A DNA stretch of 64,000 nt, taken from assembly GCA_016714815.1 (NCBI GenBank), contig JADKBZ010000012.1, positions 1-64,000 of the forward strand. The letters run 5' to 3'. Under the pieces are notes generated by a model that saw only the letters and a list, made by a program, of their open reading frames with translations, did no database searches and had not been told where the DNA came from. Every line of letters starts with the position of its first letter. Positions within the stretch are counted from its first letter, which is position 1. This document shows, one piece after another, positions 42,709 to 52,700 of the stretch. The stretch is from Holophagales bacterium (GTDB lineage Bacteria > Acidobacteriota > Thermoanaerobaculia > UBA5066). Position numbers and translations under genes: made by a program.

Positions 42709-43191
42709 CTACCAGCGGGTCTCGACGGAGAGGTTCTGCTCGAGGACCGAGACGACCACCTTCTGGCCCACCCACTTCTCGCGGCCGAGAACGATGACGG
42801 ACCGGGTCGGGTCGGGGTTCTGGAACTTGTAGTCGGCGATCAGGACGAGGAAGCGCTCGCCCTTGGAGACGGGGACCGACACGCTCTTGTCGCACGAGCC
42901 GGCTCCGTCGCCCGTCTTGAAGGTGACGGTCTGGATCCGGTTCTGCCCCTGGATGTTGAAGCGGGTCTGGTCGTAGAACCACTTTTCGCCCATCTCCTGG
43001 ATCCGGCGGGACTCCTCCTCCGTGGCCCGGATCACGTCGACGGCGAGGGCGAGCCCGCCGTTGATCTGCGGGCCGCAACGGAACGAGATGGTTCCGGCCG
43101 AGGCCCCGCAGCCCGTGAGGGCAGGGAGGGCGGCGGCGAGAAGGCCGCACGCGGCGATCCGGAGGAGGGAGCGGGACGTCGTCTTCGTCAT
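42709..43191 (-). CDS. tssJ: T6SS outer-membrane lipoprotein TssJ
   Basis: 160 residues. The signal peptide ends in the lipobox L25-T-G-C28, so Cys28 is lipidated. The mature domain has VDVIRATEEESRRIQEMGEKWFYDQTRFNI in part, a VPVSKGERFLVLIADY segment and a final VGQKVVVSVLEQNLSV strand, in keeping with the TssJ beta-sandwich, although it is among the more divergent core genes here. TssJ is the outer-membrane anchor that TssM grips. ATG at 43191 overlaps the fha stop (ATGA), so the two are translationally coupled. Confidence 0.85.
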   Translation of the reverse strand: MTKTTSRSLLRIAACGLLAAALPALTGCGASAGTISFRCGPQINGGLALAVDVIRATEEESRRIQEMGEKWFYDQTRFNIQGQNRIQTVTFKTGDGAGSCDKSVSVPVSKGERFLVLIADYKFQNPDPTRSVIVLGREKWVGQKVVVSVLEQNLSVETRW

Positions 43192-45323
43192 GAGTTTTCT
43201 CCTCGCTGGTTCTTCCTGAGCTTCTCGAGCTCTTCTTTGGATAGTCGAGCCACGCACTGGAGGATCTGGTCGTTGACCAGGTCGGGAGACAGCTCCCGGA
43301 CGGCGATCTTGTAGAGGTCCCACCACTCCGCCGCCTCTCCCCTGAGCTTCCACCCGGCGCTGCGCGGGGCGGACTCGATCGTGACCGGGTTGATCCGCCT
43401 CCAGAGCCGGTCGAACCACTCGCCCGGCGCCTGGTGGAAGGCCGCGAGGATCGCGACCTGCCACTTCTTCAGCTCGTCGAGGTATTCCTCGACCCGCTGG
43501 ACGCTGACCGGCTTGCCCTGCTCGATCGCGTGGAGGAAGCTCCGCATCGTCTCCTTGAAGCCGGGCAGCTTGAACGCCATCGTCTCGTTGCCGGGCATCG
43601 TGAGGGACTGGATCAGCCCGAGGGTCATCCCCTCCATGGCGAGCGCGTACTCGATGACCCGGCGAAGGATGACGACGTTGCGGTCGGCCTGTCCGAGATC
43701 CTCGCCGTGGACGAGGGCCCGGAGCGGAAGGGCCGAAGCCGGACTGCTGGCGGCCTGCTGCGCCTTGCCCCTCGCCACGCTCTTCGAAGGGCCTTCTTCG
43801 AGGGCCTTCTTCTGGAGCTCCTCGACCTTCCGCCGGAGGCGCGGCACCTCGGGGTCGCCCCCCGTTCCGGCCGAGAGGACCGGGAAGTAGCGCCTGAGGA
43901 GCTCTAGGAACCGGGTGCGGGCCTCTTTCGGAAGGGGTGCGAGCTCTTTCTCGACGCGCCGCTTCAGCTGGCGGCGGCGGTCGTCGGGCGCGCCGAACCT
44001 CAGCTCGCCCGCGAGGACGAAGAGCTCGTCCGCCAGCCCGCGCGCGCGACCGTCGAGGAGGATCTCCGCGGGCGTTCGCGGCGCGCCCCAGACGATCGGG
44101 GCCGGGGCCGGCACGACGGCGGGCGCGGGCGCGGCGGAGGCGGCCTCCGCCGTGGCCGGTTCCGCGACCGGCCTCTTCGGCGGATCCGGCGCCTTCTCCG
44201 GGGGCGGCTCCGGGGCGGGGCGGCGGGACGGCGCCGGGGCGACCGCCGAGTCCGCAGGCGAGGACATCGGAGGAGGGGGCGGCGGAGGAGGCGGCGGAGG
44301 CGCGTGCCGCTCGAAGGGCGAAGGTCCGGCCGAGGCGGTGGCATCGCCGATCGCCTCCGCCATGAGCGTCGTGGTCCGGCCCTTTCCCTCGATCGACTTC
44401 GGCATCGGCGACGGCCGGGGAGCCGCGTCCTTCTCCGCGACGGGGGCGGGGCTCTCCCCTTCGGACGGCGAGCCGCCGAAGCTCGCGGGAACGGACGTGA
44501 TGCCGCGATCGGTCAGCCAGTCTCCGACCGGCCCGAAACGGTCGGCGACGAGGCCGGCCAGGATCTTCCGGGCCGCCAGGCGGGTCCCGTCCGCGGGGTC
44601 GGTGCCCGGGGAGGCCGCGGTCCGCGCGCCGTCGAGGAACCGGGCGACCCGCGGCGAAACGACGACCGTCTCCATCGTTCCGGTCAGGTTCGCCGGCTTG
44701 ACGAGGATCTCCGCGATCCACGAGAGGGAATCGCGGTAGAAGGACTTTTTGTAGAGCTCCTCCCGGACCGTCCGGCGGGTCACGCCGCCCCGGGAGAGGA
44801 GCTCGTCGATTTCCGGGTCATCGAGCCTGAGGATCGCGTCGAGGAGGTGCCGAGTGTCGATGTAGGCTTCCCGCCGCGCGGCGGCGCACTCCGACGCGGA
44901 GGTGAGGAGCGGCTCGACGGCCGCGCCCTCCCAGTGGGTCACCGGAAGCGGCTCGAACGGCGGCGGCGCGGCGAGCGGGCTCGTCAGGTAGACCTGCACG
45001 GGCGTGAGGGAGACGAGGAAGATCTCGCCCGACTTCAGCTCGGTTTCCGCCGTCACGGCCTGCTGGGCCGCGAAGGTCCCGTTCGAGCTCCCGAGGTCGC
45101 GCAGGAAGATTCGCCCCTGGGCGAACCGGACCTCGGCGTGCGAGCCCGAAACACCCGCCGAGACGGAGAGGACGAGATGGTTGCGGTCCTTCGTCTGGCG
45201 GTCGAACGGAAGCCGCCCGATCCGGACGAGCTGCATCGCCTGCCGCGCCTCGGCGGCGTACCGCAGCCCTTCCATCGGACCGAGCCAGACCTCGAGCGTG
45301 AGGGAGCGCGGGGGAACGCTCAC
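43188..45323 (-). CDS. fha: T6SS FHA scaffold protein with an embedded ClpN-like domain
   Basis: 711 residues. Residues 35-105 are a forkhead-associated domain (VRIGRLPF, SGSHAEV, RDLGSSNGTF) for phosphothreonine binding. Residues about 130-278 look like a Clp N-terminal domain made of two repeats: a first with ASECAAARREAYIDTRHLLDAILRL in part and LLSRGGVTRRTVREEL, a second with SPRVARFLDGAR and ILAGLVADRFGPVGDWL. A Pro/Ala-rich linker (about 340-440, including eleven consecutive Pro) leads to the TagH/ImpI-type C-terminal domain with AFHQAPGEWFDRLWRRINP and WWDLYKIAVREL. FHA proteins are targets of PpkA phosphorylation and TagF inhibition. The ClpN-like insert is unusual and may bind sheath. 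Confidence 0.88.
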   Translation of the reverse strand: MSVPPRSLTLEVWLGPMEGLRYAAEARQAMQLVRIGRLPFDRQTKDRNHLVLSVSAGVSGSHAEVRFAQGRIFLRDLGSSNGTFAAQQAVTAETELKSGEIFLVSLTPVQVYLTSPLAAPPPFEPLPVTHWEGAAVEPLLTSASECAAARREAYIDTRHLLDAILRLDDPEIDELLSRGGVTRRTVREELYKKSFYRDSLSWIAEILVKPANLTGTMETVVVSPRVARFLDGARTAASPGTDPADGTRLAARKILAGLVADRFGPVGDWLTDRGITSVPASFGGSPSEGESPAPVAEKDAAPRPSPMPKSIEGKGRTTTLMAEAIGDATASAGPSPFERHAPPPPPPPPPPPMSSPADSAVAPAPSRRPAPEPPPEKAPDPPKRPVAEPATAEAASAAPAPAVVPAPAPIVWGAPRTPAEILLDGRARGLADELFVLAGELRFGAPDDRRRQLKRRVEKELAPLPKEARTRFLELLRRYFPVLSAGTGGDPEVPRLRRKVEELQKKALEEGPSKSVARGKAQQAASSPASALPLRALVHGEDLGQADRNVVILRRVIEYALAMEGMTLGLIQSLTMPGNETMAFKLPGFKETMRSFLHAIEQGKPVSVQRVEEYLDELKKWQVAILAAFHQAPGEWFDRLWRRINPVTIESAPRSAGWKLRGEAAEWWDLYKIAVRELSPDLVNDQILQCVARLSKEELEKLRKNQRGENS

Positions 45324-45441
45324 ACGACCCTTCCCCGGCAGGGGCGAAACGCCAGCGCCTCGAAAGAGGAAACGAACGGCTTGAGGGACACAGTGAGGGG
45401 ATCTTACCCTCGGTCACCGCGTGCCGCGACCGGTCGTCTCG

Positions 45442-47574
45442 TCAGCGATTCGACGCCGCGCCCGCCTCCTCCTCGAGAAGCTCCGAGAGGACGTCCTGGA
45501 TCTCGCAGTGGAGCGGCTGGCGGTGAACCAGGAGGGCCCTCAGCTCGGCGACGACCTCGTCCGCCTCGCCCAGCGCCTGCTCGACGCGCCCGGTCGGGTC
45601 CTCGGGGACGAAGTCGCCCGGCGCCGTCGCGATCGAGAAGCCCGGGATCCGCGTGACGAGGCGGAGGGCGAGGAGGACCGCGCGCTCGAAGAGGGGAGGC
45701 GGAATCGCATTCGGGCGCCCCGGGACCCGGTCTTCGTCCTTCCAGAAGACGCGGGACCGGTCCAGGAGGGTCGAGGTGACGGGCTCGGCGGCGATCGCCG
45801 CCTTCAGGCGGAAGGCAGGGTCCCCTTCCTTCGTCCGGGCTGCCGCCGTCGCAGCGCGCTGGATCGCCTGCAGGAGGAGCGGAAACTCCGTCCGCTCGCC
45901 CCCGGCGAGGGCCCGGAGCAGGAGGACTCCGAGGGAGTGGAGGTCCGAGGGCGCGCCGAAGCGCGGGTAGACCTTGTACCGGGCGCCGGGGAGGCGGACG
46001 CCGAACGAGCGGCGGAGCCTCTTCACGGCGGCGTCGTCGAGGTCGACCGGCTCGGAGACGAAGGTCAGCTCCTCGTAGGAGGCGGGTACGCCGGCCTTTC
46101 TCTTCACGACGAGCGCGTCCATGCCGAGTCCGAGCGCCTCGTCGGGGAAGGTGACGTGGATCCAGTCGGGCTCCTCGGGCCTCGGGAAAAGGCCGTTCGG
46201 GTCCGACAGGCGCCCCTCGACCTTCACGCCCAGCCCGGCGTCGGCCGGCTGGATGTCGGAGAGGTAGACGTCCCCCGGCCGGCGGGCGGCGAGGCGGAAC
46301 TCGAGGATCTCGGGGGCGGCGTAGGGGAACGTCGGCTCGACGGGCGGGACGACGACCTCGACGCCGAACGACGAGGTCTTCGCCGCCGAGGCGAGCCCGT
46401 GCAGCCGGACCTCGAACGTCCAGAGCGCCGGAAGAGATGAGCCGGTGCCGTAGCTGTCGAGGAGGACGTGCCCCGGCTGGAGGTCCAGGTGCGGCTGACC
46501 AGTGGCGCGATAGAAGGCGAGGAGCGCCGCCGAAAGCTGCCGGAAGGCGGTCATCTTCAGGTAGAGGACCTCGATGGCGTCGACGCCCGTGCCGTCGTGG
46601 CCGTACAGGTAGCGACCCGTCGGCGGGAGCGACTCCCGGAGCCACTCGACGCGGCGCCGGCACGACTCGGTCTCGAGGCTCTCCGGGGCCGCCGGCGGGA
46701 CGAGCTCCGCCTCGGTCCGGCCGCCGACGAAGTCGGCCCACTCGTCCCATTTCACGGGCGAGAGCCCCGTCACGATGAGAGGAGACGGACAGAACGAGAA
46801 GGGGGACCAGCGCGAGGCGAAATCGCCGAGCGAAGCGCCCCCCGATTTCCGCAGGAGGAGGGCCTCCTCCCCGGAGGCGCGAGATGGGAAAGCCTTCACC
46901 TGGGCCTCGTCCCAGTCGCGGACGAGCGCCCGGGCAAGCCCCTTGAGGAGGTCTTCCGGCCCCCCCACCGGGACTTCGGCCTCCGAGGCGAGAGGGAGGT
47001 ACGAGAAGACGGCGATGACGCGGTCGGTCGTGGCGCACGCGGGGCAGCCGACGAGCCGGTGCAGCGTTTCGAGGTACGACGGCAGCCGGCGCTCCCTGAG
47101 GAAGCTCTCGTCGGCGAGGAGCTCGAGCGGCTTGCCGCAGGTCGGGCACGGTGGGACGAAGAACGACCGGGAGGGCTTGTCGTAGAGAAGCGCCGGGAGC
47201 ACCGCCTCCGGACCGCCGTCGGGCTGGAGGAGCCTCGGGAACCAGGGACTCTCCGCCCGGAGCGACCGAAGCCGTTCGCGCTCCGAAGTGAAGCGCGCAA
47301 GGAGCGTCCGGTTCGTCGGCCGCGAGGCGCTCTCGGCGAGCGAATCGGAGAGGACGTTCGGCAGGAGCTTCACCGCGACGAGCTCGATGACGCTGTCGGC
47401 GTCCCCCCGGAGGGCCCCGAGGTAGACGCGGCTCGTACCCTCGTCGGTCGAGAGGGGGAGGGGAACGGGGCCCTCCTCGGACCCGCCGGCGAGCGGCCCG
47501 AGGACGAGGTGCAGCCCGAAGGGCGACGGGACGTCGCCCGAAGGGAGGAGGCGGGCGGTGGAAAGGTCCTTCAC
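45442..47574 (-). CDS. Kinase-like protein with inserted zinc ribbon, probable pseudokinase
   Basis: 710 residues. ELVAVKLLP (about 64-72) resembles the kinase lysine strand. About 143-180 inserts a zinc ribbon with CPTCG and CPAC pairs 30 residues apart. HLDLQPGHVLLD (362-373) resembles the catalytic loop but has His where the metal-binding Asn should be, and Gln where Lys is expected. No DFG follows; instead a beta-rich insertion occurs before YAAPEILEF and later SDLHSLGVLLLRAL, which mimic the APE and D-x-W-S-x-G helices. The fold is thus kinase-like with a probably dead active site. It is transcribed in front of fha with a 118-base gap, so it may be a scaffold or sensor in T6SS control. 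Not a family I can name. Confidence 0.7.
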   Translation of the reverse strand: MKDLSTARLLPSGDVPSPFGLHLVLGPLAGGSEEGPVPLPLSTDEGTSRVYLGALRGDADSVIELVAVKLLPNVLSDSLAESASRPTNRTLLARFTSERERLRSLRAESPWFPRLLQPDGGPEAVLPALLYDKPSRSFFVPPCPTCGKPLELLADESFLRERRLPSYLETLHRLVGCPACATTDRVIAVFSYLPLASEAEVPVGGPEDLLKGLARALVRDWDEAQVKAFPSRASGEEALLLRKSGGASLGDFASRWSPFSFCPSPLIVTGLSPVKWDEWADFVGGRTEAELVPPAAPESLETESCRRRVEWLRESLPPTGRYLYGHDGTGVDAIEVLYLKMTAFRQLSAALLAFYRATGQPHLDLQPGHVLLDSYGTGSSLPALWTFEVRLHGLASAAKTSSFGVEVVVPPVEPTFPYAAPEILEFRLAARRPGDVYLSDIQPADAGLGVKVEGRLSDPNGLFPRPEEPDWIHVTFPDEALGLGMDALVVKRKAGVPASYEELTFVSEPVDLDDAAVKRLRRSFGVRLPGARYKVYPRFGAPSDLHSLGVLLLRALAGGERTEFPLLLQAIQRAATAAARTKEGDPAFRLKAAIAAEPVTSTLLDRSRVFWKDEDRVPGRPNAIPPPLFERAVLLALRLVTRIPGFSIATAPGDFVPEDPTGRVEQALGEADEVVAELRALLVHRQPLHCEIQDVLSELLEEEAGAASNR

Positions 47575-47654
47575 TTCGACCTTCCCGTCCGCAGCGCCCT
47601 ACAAACGGTCGGCACGCACGCGCTCACCACTCTTCTTCCTCCGGTGCCCGGAGT

Positions 47655-49739
47655 CTACCCTTCCCCCGGCCCCTCTTTCCCCGCCTTCGGCTTCTCCGCC
47701 GTCTCTGGAACCGGTTCACGCCGGAGAAGCCTCGCGACGAGGACGAGGAGCGCCACGACCGCGCCGACGAGCGCCGCCCAGAAGAGCTTCGGGCCGCTCT
47801 TCGCCTCCGGTTCCGGGGCTCCCGGAACTGCCGGCGCGAGGGCCGCCTCGACCGCGGGAGCGCCGAGAAGACGGGGAGCGAGGAGCTCGAGGTCGTAGCG
47901 GGGCGCGGCGAGGCTCCCCTGGCCGTAGACGAGCGTCAGCTCCGCGCCCGCCTCCCTCACGAAGCGGAGGCGCTGGGCGGGGAGAAGGAGCGAGGCCCCC
48001 ACGAGAGGGACCGCCGCGTTGTCGCCGTCGTCGATCGAGACGAAGAGCTCCCGCCCCTCGTCTGCCGGAAGGTCGAGAAGGAGCGCGGGAGCGTTCCGTT
48101 CCGGGTCCGCCGCCTCCCACGTCGCCGAGGCGACCTCGGGGAACGTCCCCGAGGATTCGGGACGTCCTCCTATCCGTTCCCGGAGGAGCGCGACGCGGCG
48201 GGTGAAGACGCGCGAGGTCGTCTCCAGCTCGAGGCGCGCGCCGGGAAGGCGGTCGAACGGGAGCTCCAGCCGGTGGAACGAGACCCGGCGGGCCTCTCCC
48301 GCACCGCTCCGCGGCCGCGGGTCGTCCGCCTTCTGCGGCACGGGGAGCTTCAGGACGAGCGGCTCGCCGAGTGTCTCGAGGAGGTAGGGCACCTGCCGTC
48401 CGTCGGCCGCGGCGATCCTCACGTCGGAGAGGTGAGGGCTCACGGACAGGACCGCGGCGTCGAGGAGAAGGGCGGTCAGGCCGGCCGGACCCTGCGGGAT
48501 CGGACGAGAGAAGCGGAAGCCGGCGAGATCGAGCGCCGCTCCGGACGGGACGCTCGCGCCCGCCGCCGCCGGGCCCGCTACCGCCCCGCCAGGCTGCCGG
48601 TCGCCCCAGCTCGCGCTCGCGGGGGACGGGCCGCCCTGCCGCGTGATCGCCGGGCGCAGCGCCTCGAGGTCGTACCGGGGGGCCGCGAGCCGCGCGGCCC
48701 CGAAGCGCGCGGTGAGGGGCGAGCCGTCGGCGCTCTCGAAGTAGATCCAGGGCAGCCCCTCGTAGAGGGCCGTGATCGAGGTGACGTCGAGCGGCGGGTT
48801 TCCCGCGTCCTCGACGAGGAACTCCAGCTCGGCCTCGGCCGGCGCAAGGGCGAGCCGGATCGCCATCTCGGCGGCCGCCGCGTCGTCGCGCTCGGCGCGA
48901 CGGAGCATCGCCGCACCCAGTTCGAAGGGGACGAGGCGGCCCCCCGCGAGGCGCGACTCGAGGACGCGCGCGTCCCGGAGGACGTTCCCCGAGGCGACGG
49001 CCACCTCGATCGCCGCGATCGGCAGCCCCGCCGCGTCGAGCCTGAGGCGATAGCGGCTCTTCCCCGGCTCGCTGGCGCGGCGCTCGAACGGGACCGCCAC
49101 CCGGAGCGGCTCCGGCGCGCCGCCGGTGCCGGCCAGGCGCGCCTCGACCCGGGAGGGAAGGGGCACCCGGCCGCTGCGGGCGTCGTTCCACGCCAGGCGC
49201 AGGAACCGGTGCTCACCCTCCGGGAAGGCAACCTCGGTGAGGGCCAGCCCCTCCTCGGGCAGGTCGAAGAGAGTTCCCTCGGCCACGAGGAGGGTCCATC
49301 GCGCCCGGTCGCCGCTTCCTTCGAGACGGAGGCGTTTGAGGAACGGCGCCGCCAGGCCCGAGACCCGGAGCCGGTCGATCCGGCGAAGCGCGCCGAGGTC
49401 GGCCTCGAATCCGCTCGCGCTCTTCGTCTCCGGGATGGGAAGGAGCGACGCGCGGACCCACGCCGGCTCCCTCCTCACCGGCGCCACGAGGAGGTACGGC
49501 ACTTCGCGCCCGTCCGCGGCGAAGAGGCGCAGGTCGCCGAGGAGGGGCTTCCCGGCCCGGGCGCCGGAGCCCGACAGCAGCGCCCCGTCGACGGCGAGGC
49601 GATTCGGACCGGCCGCGCCGGGCGTGACCACGCGCGCGTATCGGAACGACTCCGTGACGGGGCGGACCCCCTCTTCCGCCGCCGTGCGGACGGCGACGGC
49701 CAGGAGCGCGAGGGGAACGAGGCGGCGCAAGAGCGTCAT
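47655..49739 (-). CDS. DUF3999-family exported protein
   Basis: 694 residues with an N-terminal signal (LVPLALLAVAVRTAAEE) and a C-terminal transmembrane helix (LFWAALVGAVVALLVLVARLL) followed by a basic Lys/Glu tail. The exterior consists of beta-rich repeated units, each with a strand like ADGREVPYLLVAP or ADGRQVPYLLETLG, and with WIYFESADGSPLTARFG and SLAAPRYDLELLAP. DUF3999 proteins are almost always encoded next to DUF2339 proteins, as here: ATG at 49739 overlaps the DUF2339 stop by four bases (ATGA). A role in envelope structure or polymer handling is plausible but unproven. Confidence 0.85.
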   Translation of the reverse strand: MTLLRRLVPLALLAVAVRTAAEEGVRPVTESFRYARVVTPGAAGPNRLAVDGALLSGSGARAGKPLLGDLRLFAADGREVPYLLVAPVRREPAWVRASLLPIPETKSASGFEADLGALRRIDRLRVSGLAAPFLKRLRLEGSGDRARWTLLVAEGTLFDLPEEGLALTEVAFPEGEHRFLRLAWNDARSGRVPLPSRVEARLAGTGGAPEPLRVAVPFERRASEPGKSRYRLRLDAAGLPIAAIEVAVASGNVLRDARVLESRLAGGRLVPFELGAAMLRRAERDDAAAAEMAIRLALAPAEAELEFLVEDAGNPPLDVTSITALYEGLPWIYFESADGSPLTARFGAARLAAPRYDLEALRPAITRQGGPSPASASWGDRQPGGAVAGPAAAGASVPSGAALDLAGFRFSRPIPQGPAGLTALLLDAAVLSVSPHLSDVRIAAADGRQVPYLLETLGEPLVLKLPVPQKADDPRPRSGAGEARRVSFHRLELPFDRLPGARLELETTSRVFTRRVALLRERIGGRPESSGTFPEVASATWEAADPERNAPALLLDLPADEGRELFVSIDDGDNAAVPLVGASLLLPAQRLRFVREAGAELTLVYGQGSLAAPRYDLELLAPRLLGAPAVEAALAPAVPGAPEPEAKSGPKLFWAALVGAVVALLVLVARLLRREPVPETAEKPKAGKEGPGEG

Positions 49740-52700
49740 TGCTTCTCCCGGGGAGCGAGGACGAACTTCTGCAGCGCGACGGCGACGAGGGCGAGGGAGA
49801 CCGCGAGGCCGACGAAGGAGGCGACGCGGTAGAGACCGCCGAGGCGCCCGAGGTCGTGGAGGAACGCCTTCAGGACCGTCGCGACGAGGAGGGCCAGCGC
49901 CGCGATCCGGGCGGCGCGGCTCTTCCCCGCGATGCCGGCGGCCAGGAGCCCGACCGCGAAGACGGCCCAGGCGAGCGTGTAGGCGAGGTCCTGCGCGAGC
50001 GAGGTCCCGCGCGCGAGGTTGAAGGTGAGGGTCGGGCCCGTCGAGAACCAGTCGGCGATCTCGATGTTGACGAGCGCGAAGAGGAGGATCGTCGCGAACG
50101 TCATCTGGGTCGACGAGGCGCGCACCCCGCCTCCGGCGAGCTCGTCGGCCGTCCCTCGCAGGAAGCGCGCGGCGAGGAAGAGGGCGGCCGCCGCGACGAG
50201 GTAGGTGTAGAGGTACCAGTTCAGGATCGGCGTGGCGCTCCGCGCGTGGTACGAGAGGACCGCCTCGTTCAGGACGAGCCGCGCGAAGACGACCACCGCG
50301 AGGCCGGTCGAGGCGAGGAGGAGCCCGCGGTGCGGGATGCGCGTGTAGAGCCACGCGAGCGCCGCCGCCTCCAGGGCCCAGCCGATGGTGATCCACTCCT
50401 TGTCGAGCTGGAGCGGAATGGCGATCGTCACGAACGCGAGCGCCGCCCCCGCGACGAGGGCGAGGCGCCCGAGGTCGCGCGCCGCCGGCCTCTCGACTCG
50501 GAGGAGCGCCACGAGCAGGAGCGCCAGGGCCCCGGCGATGCCGACCGGCAGCACCGCGACGAACCCGTCCCACCCCGCTTCCGAAAAGCTCATCCGGCCG
50601 AGGAGGAAGAACGCCGCGCTCGCCAGGACCGCCGCAACCCACGGAGCGCGCGCGGCGGGCGCGCGGCGGGCCGACAGCGGCGGGAGCGCGAGGAAGAGGA
50701 GCCAGAGGAGGCCCGCGAAGAGAAGACGGGAGACGGCCCGGTCCGTTCCCGCCGCCCCCGAGTCGCCCCAGAGGAGGACGGCCAGGAACGAGAGGCCGGC
50801 GGAGGCGATCGTCAGTCCGTGCCACCCCTCGACCGTCGCGACGAAGAGGAGCGCCCCGGCGAGGAGAAGGTGGGCGATCGTCAGGAACGCGACCCCGGGC
50901 CGCCCTTCGCGCAGCCCTCCCAGGAGCGCCACCGCCTGTCCGAGGAGAAGCGCCGCGGCGGCCCCCTGCGCGACGGCGGTACGGAGCGCCTCGCCCCCCT
51001 TCGGGGCGCGCGGGGCGACGGCCCGCCCGAGGAGGCCGAGGCCCGCCACGGCGAGCGCGGAGGCCACGGCCACCGTCGACCAGGGGGCGAACGGGACCGC
51101 CGACACCAGGACGAGGAGGACGACCTGCGAGAGGACGAGCGCGACGGCCAGGAGCGCGCCGACCCCCGTCGCGAACGCGGCCGCCGCGAGCGCCAGGTCG
51201 AGGACGAGGAGGATCCCCAGCAGCGGCCACGGCGGAACGGCGAGCGAGGGCTGCGTCGCGACGAAAAGGAGGAAGAGGTGTCCGACGAGACCGAGGTGGA
51301 TCCCGTTCGGCCCGCCCGTCTCGACCGCGCCCGTCTTCGCCCGCGCCCAGGCGCTCCCGCCGACGACGACGAGGGCGAAGCCGAGGACGACGAGGAGCCC
51401 GGGAACGAGGACCGGCCCGAGCGGAACGGTCATCCACCAGACGGCCAGAACGCCCCACGAGAGGAGAACGCCGGCGAGCGTCTCGGCCGGGAAGCGGCCT
51501 GCGGCCCCTTCGGCGAAAAGCCCGACGTTCAGGACCGCCAGGAGAAGCGCCAGCCCCCAGAGGGCCGAGGCCGCGACCGGTCCGGCCGCGAGGAAGAGGA
51601 GGAGCGCGAGCGCGGCGAAGAGAAGAACGACCGAGAGGCCGCCCGGCTTCAGAGACCTGCCGAAGCGCCGCGCCGCGAGCGGCACGCCGAGGTAGAAGAG
51701 CGAGAAGACGCCGTAGAGCGCGAGCCCCGGCAGAAGCCGCTCGGGGGTCAGGTGCCTGGCCGACCAGACCGCCTCGGCCAGGAGCGCGAAGAAGGCCCCG
51801 GCGAAGAAGACGCCCCCCTCCTCGCGGACGATCGCGTACGCCGCGCAGAGGGCGAGGAGGACGAAGACGACGCCGAAGAGGAGGCCGGGAGACGCCGCCC
51901 TCGGCTCCTCGGAAACGAGGACCGGGGCGAGCGCGAGGAGGAGCGGCGCGGCGTACGCGGCCCGGAGCCCGACGGCGTCGAGCGGCCGGCCCGCCCTCTC
52001 CGCGACGAAGGGCGAGGCGAGGTAGAAGGCGACGAAGAGGAAGAGGAAAAGGAGGATCGACGGCCACGCGTCGGGCACGTAGCTGCGGAAGGCCCAGACG
52101 GCGAAGACGACGAGCGTCGCGAGCCCCCCCGCCAGGTGGAGGGTCGACGGACCGCGCCAGACGGCGACCGCGAAGAGCCCCGCCGCGAGGAGGAAGAGGA
52201 AGCCGAAGAGGAGACCGTGGCGCGCGCCGTAGGCCGGCACCGCCGCGAGGAAGAGCGCGAAGGCCAGCGGAAGGAGGCCGGCGAGGTGGGCCGAGCCCTC
52301 GAACAGCGGGGCCTTCCCGTCCCCGTCCTTCTCCTCGGGCTTGCCGAGGGCGAGGCCGGCGTAGAGGACGAGCGGGAAGACGAGGAAGATCCCGGCCGCC
52401 AGACCGAGCTTGCCCTCGGTGAGGAACTTCGCGACCCAGCCCCACTGGTAAACCGCCGTCAGGACCGCGCAGAGAACGGTGAGGACCGGCCACTTCTTCC
52501 GGTGCGCCACCCACGCCAGGCCCGCGTTCAGGAGGAGGAGATAGCCGAAGAGGCCGATGGGGCGGTCTTCCCCCGTCGACAGGAGGGCCGGCGTCGCGAA
52601 ACCGCCGACGAGGCCGAGGAGCGCGATGAAGATCGAGTCGCGCCTCACGGAGAGGAGGACCGCGACCGCCGTCACGAGGACCATCAGGCCGAAGGTCGGA

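Noticed and set aside
44250..44320. GGC/GGA-rich low-complexity stretch suggestive of a repeat element
   Set aside because: It is the coding sequence of the poly-Pro linker in the FHA protein, not a separate element.
47655..52514. A continuous 1619-codon open frame on the minus strand across the DUF3999 and DUF2339 genes
   Set aside because: Its first part is Arg/Gly/Pro-rich nonsense in a shifted frame of DUF2339. Only the segment after 49739 is the real DUF3999 protein, which has its own start overlapping the DUF2339 stop.
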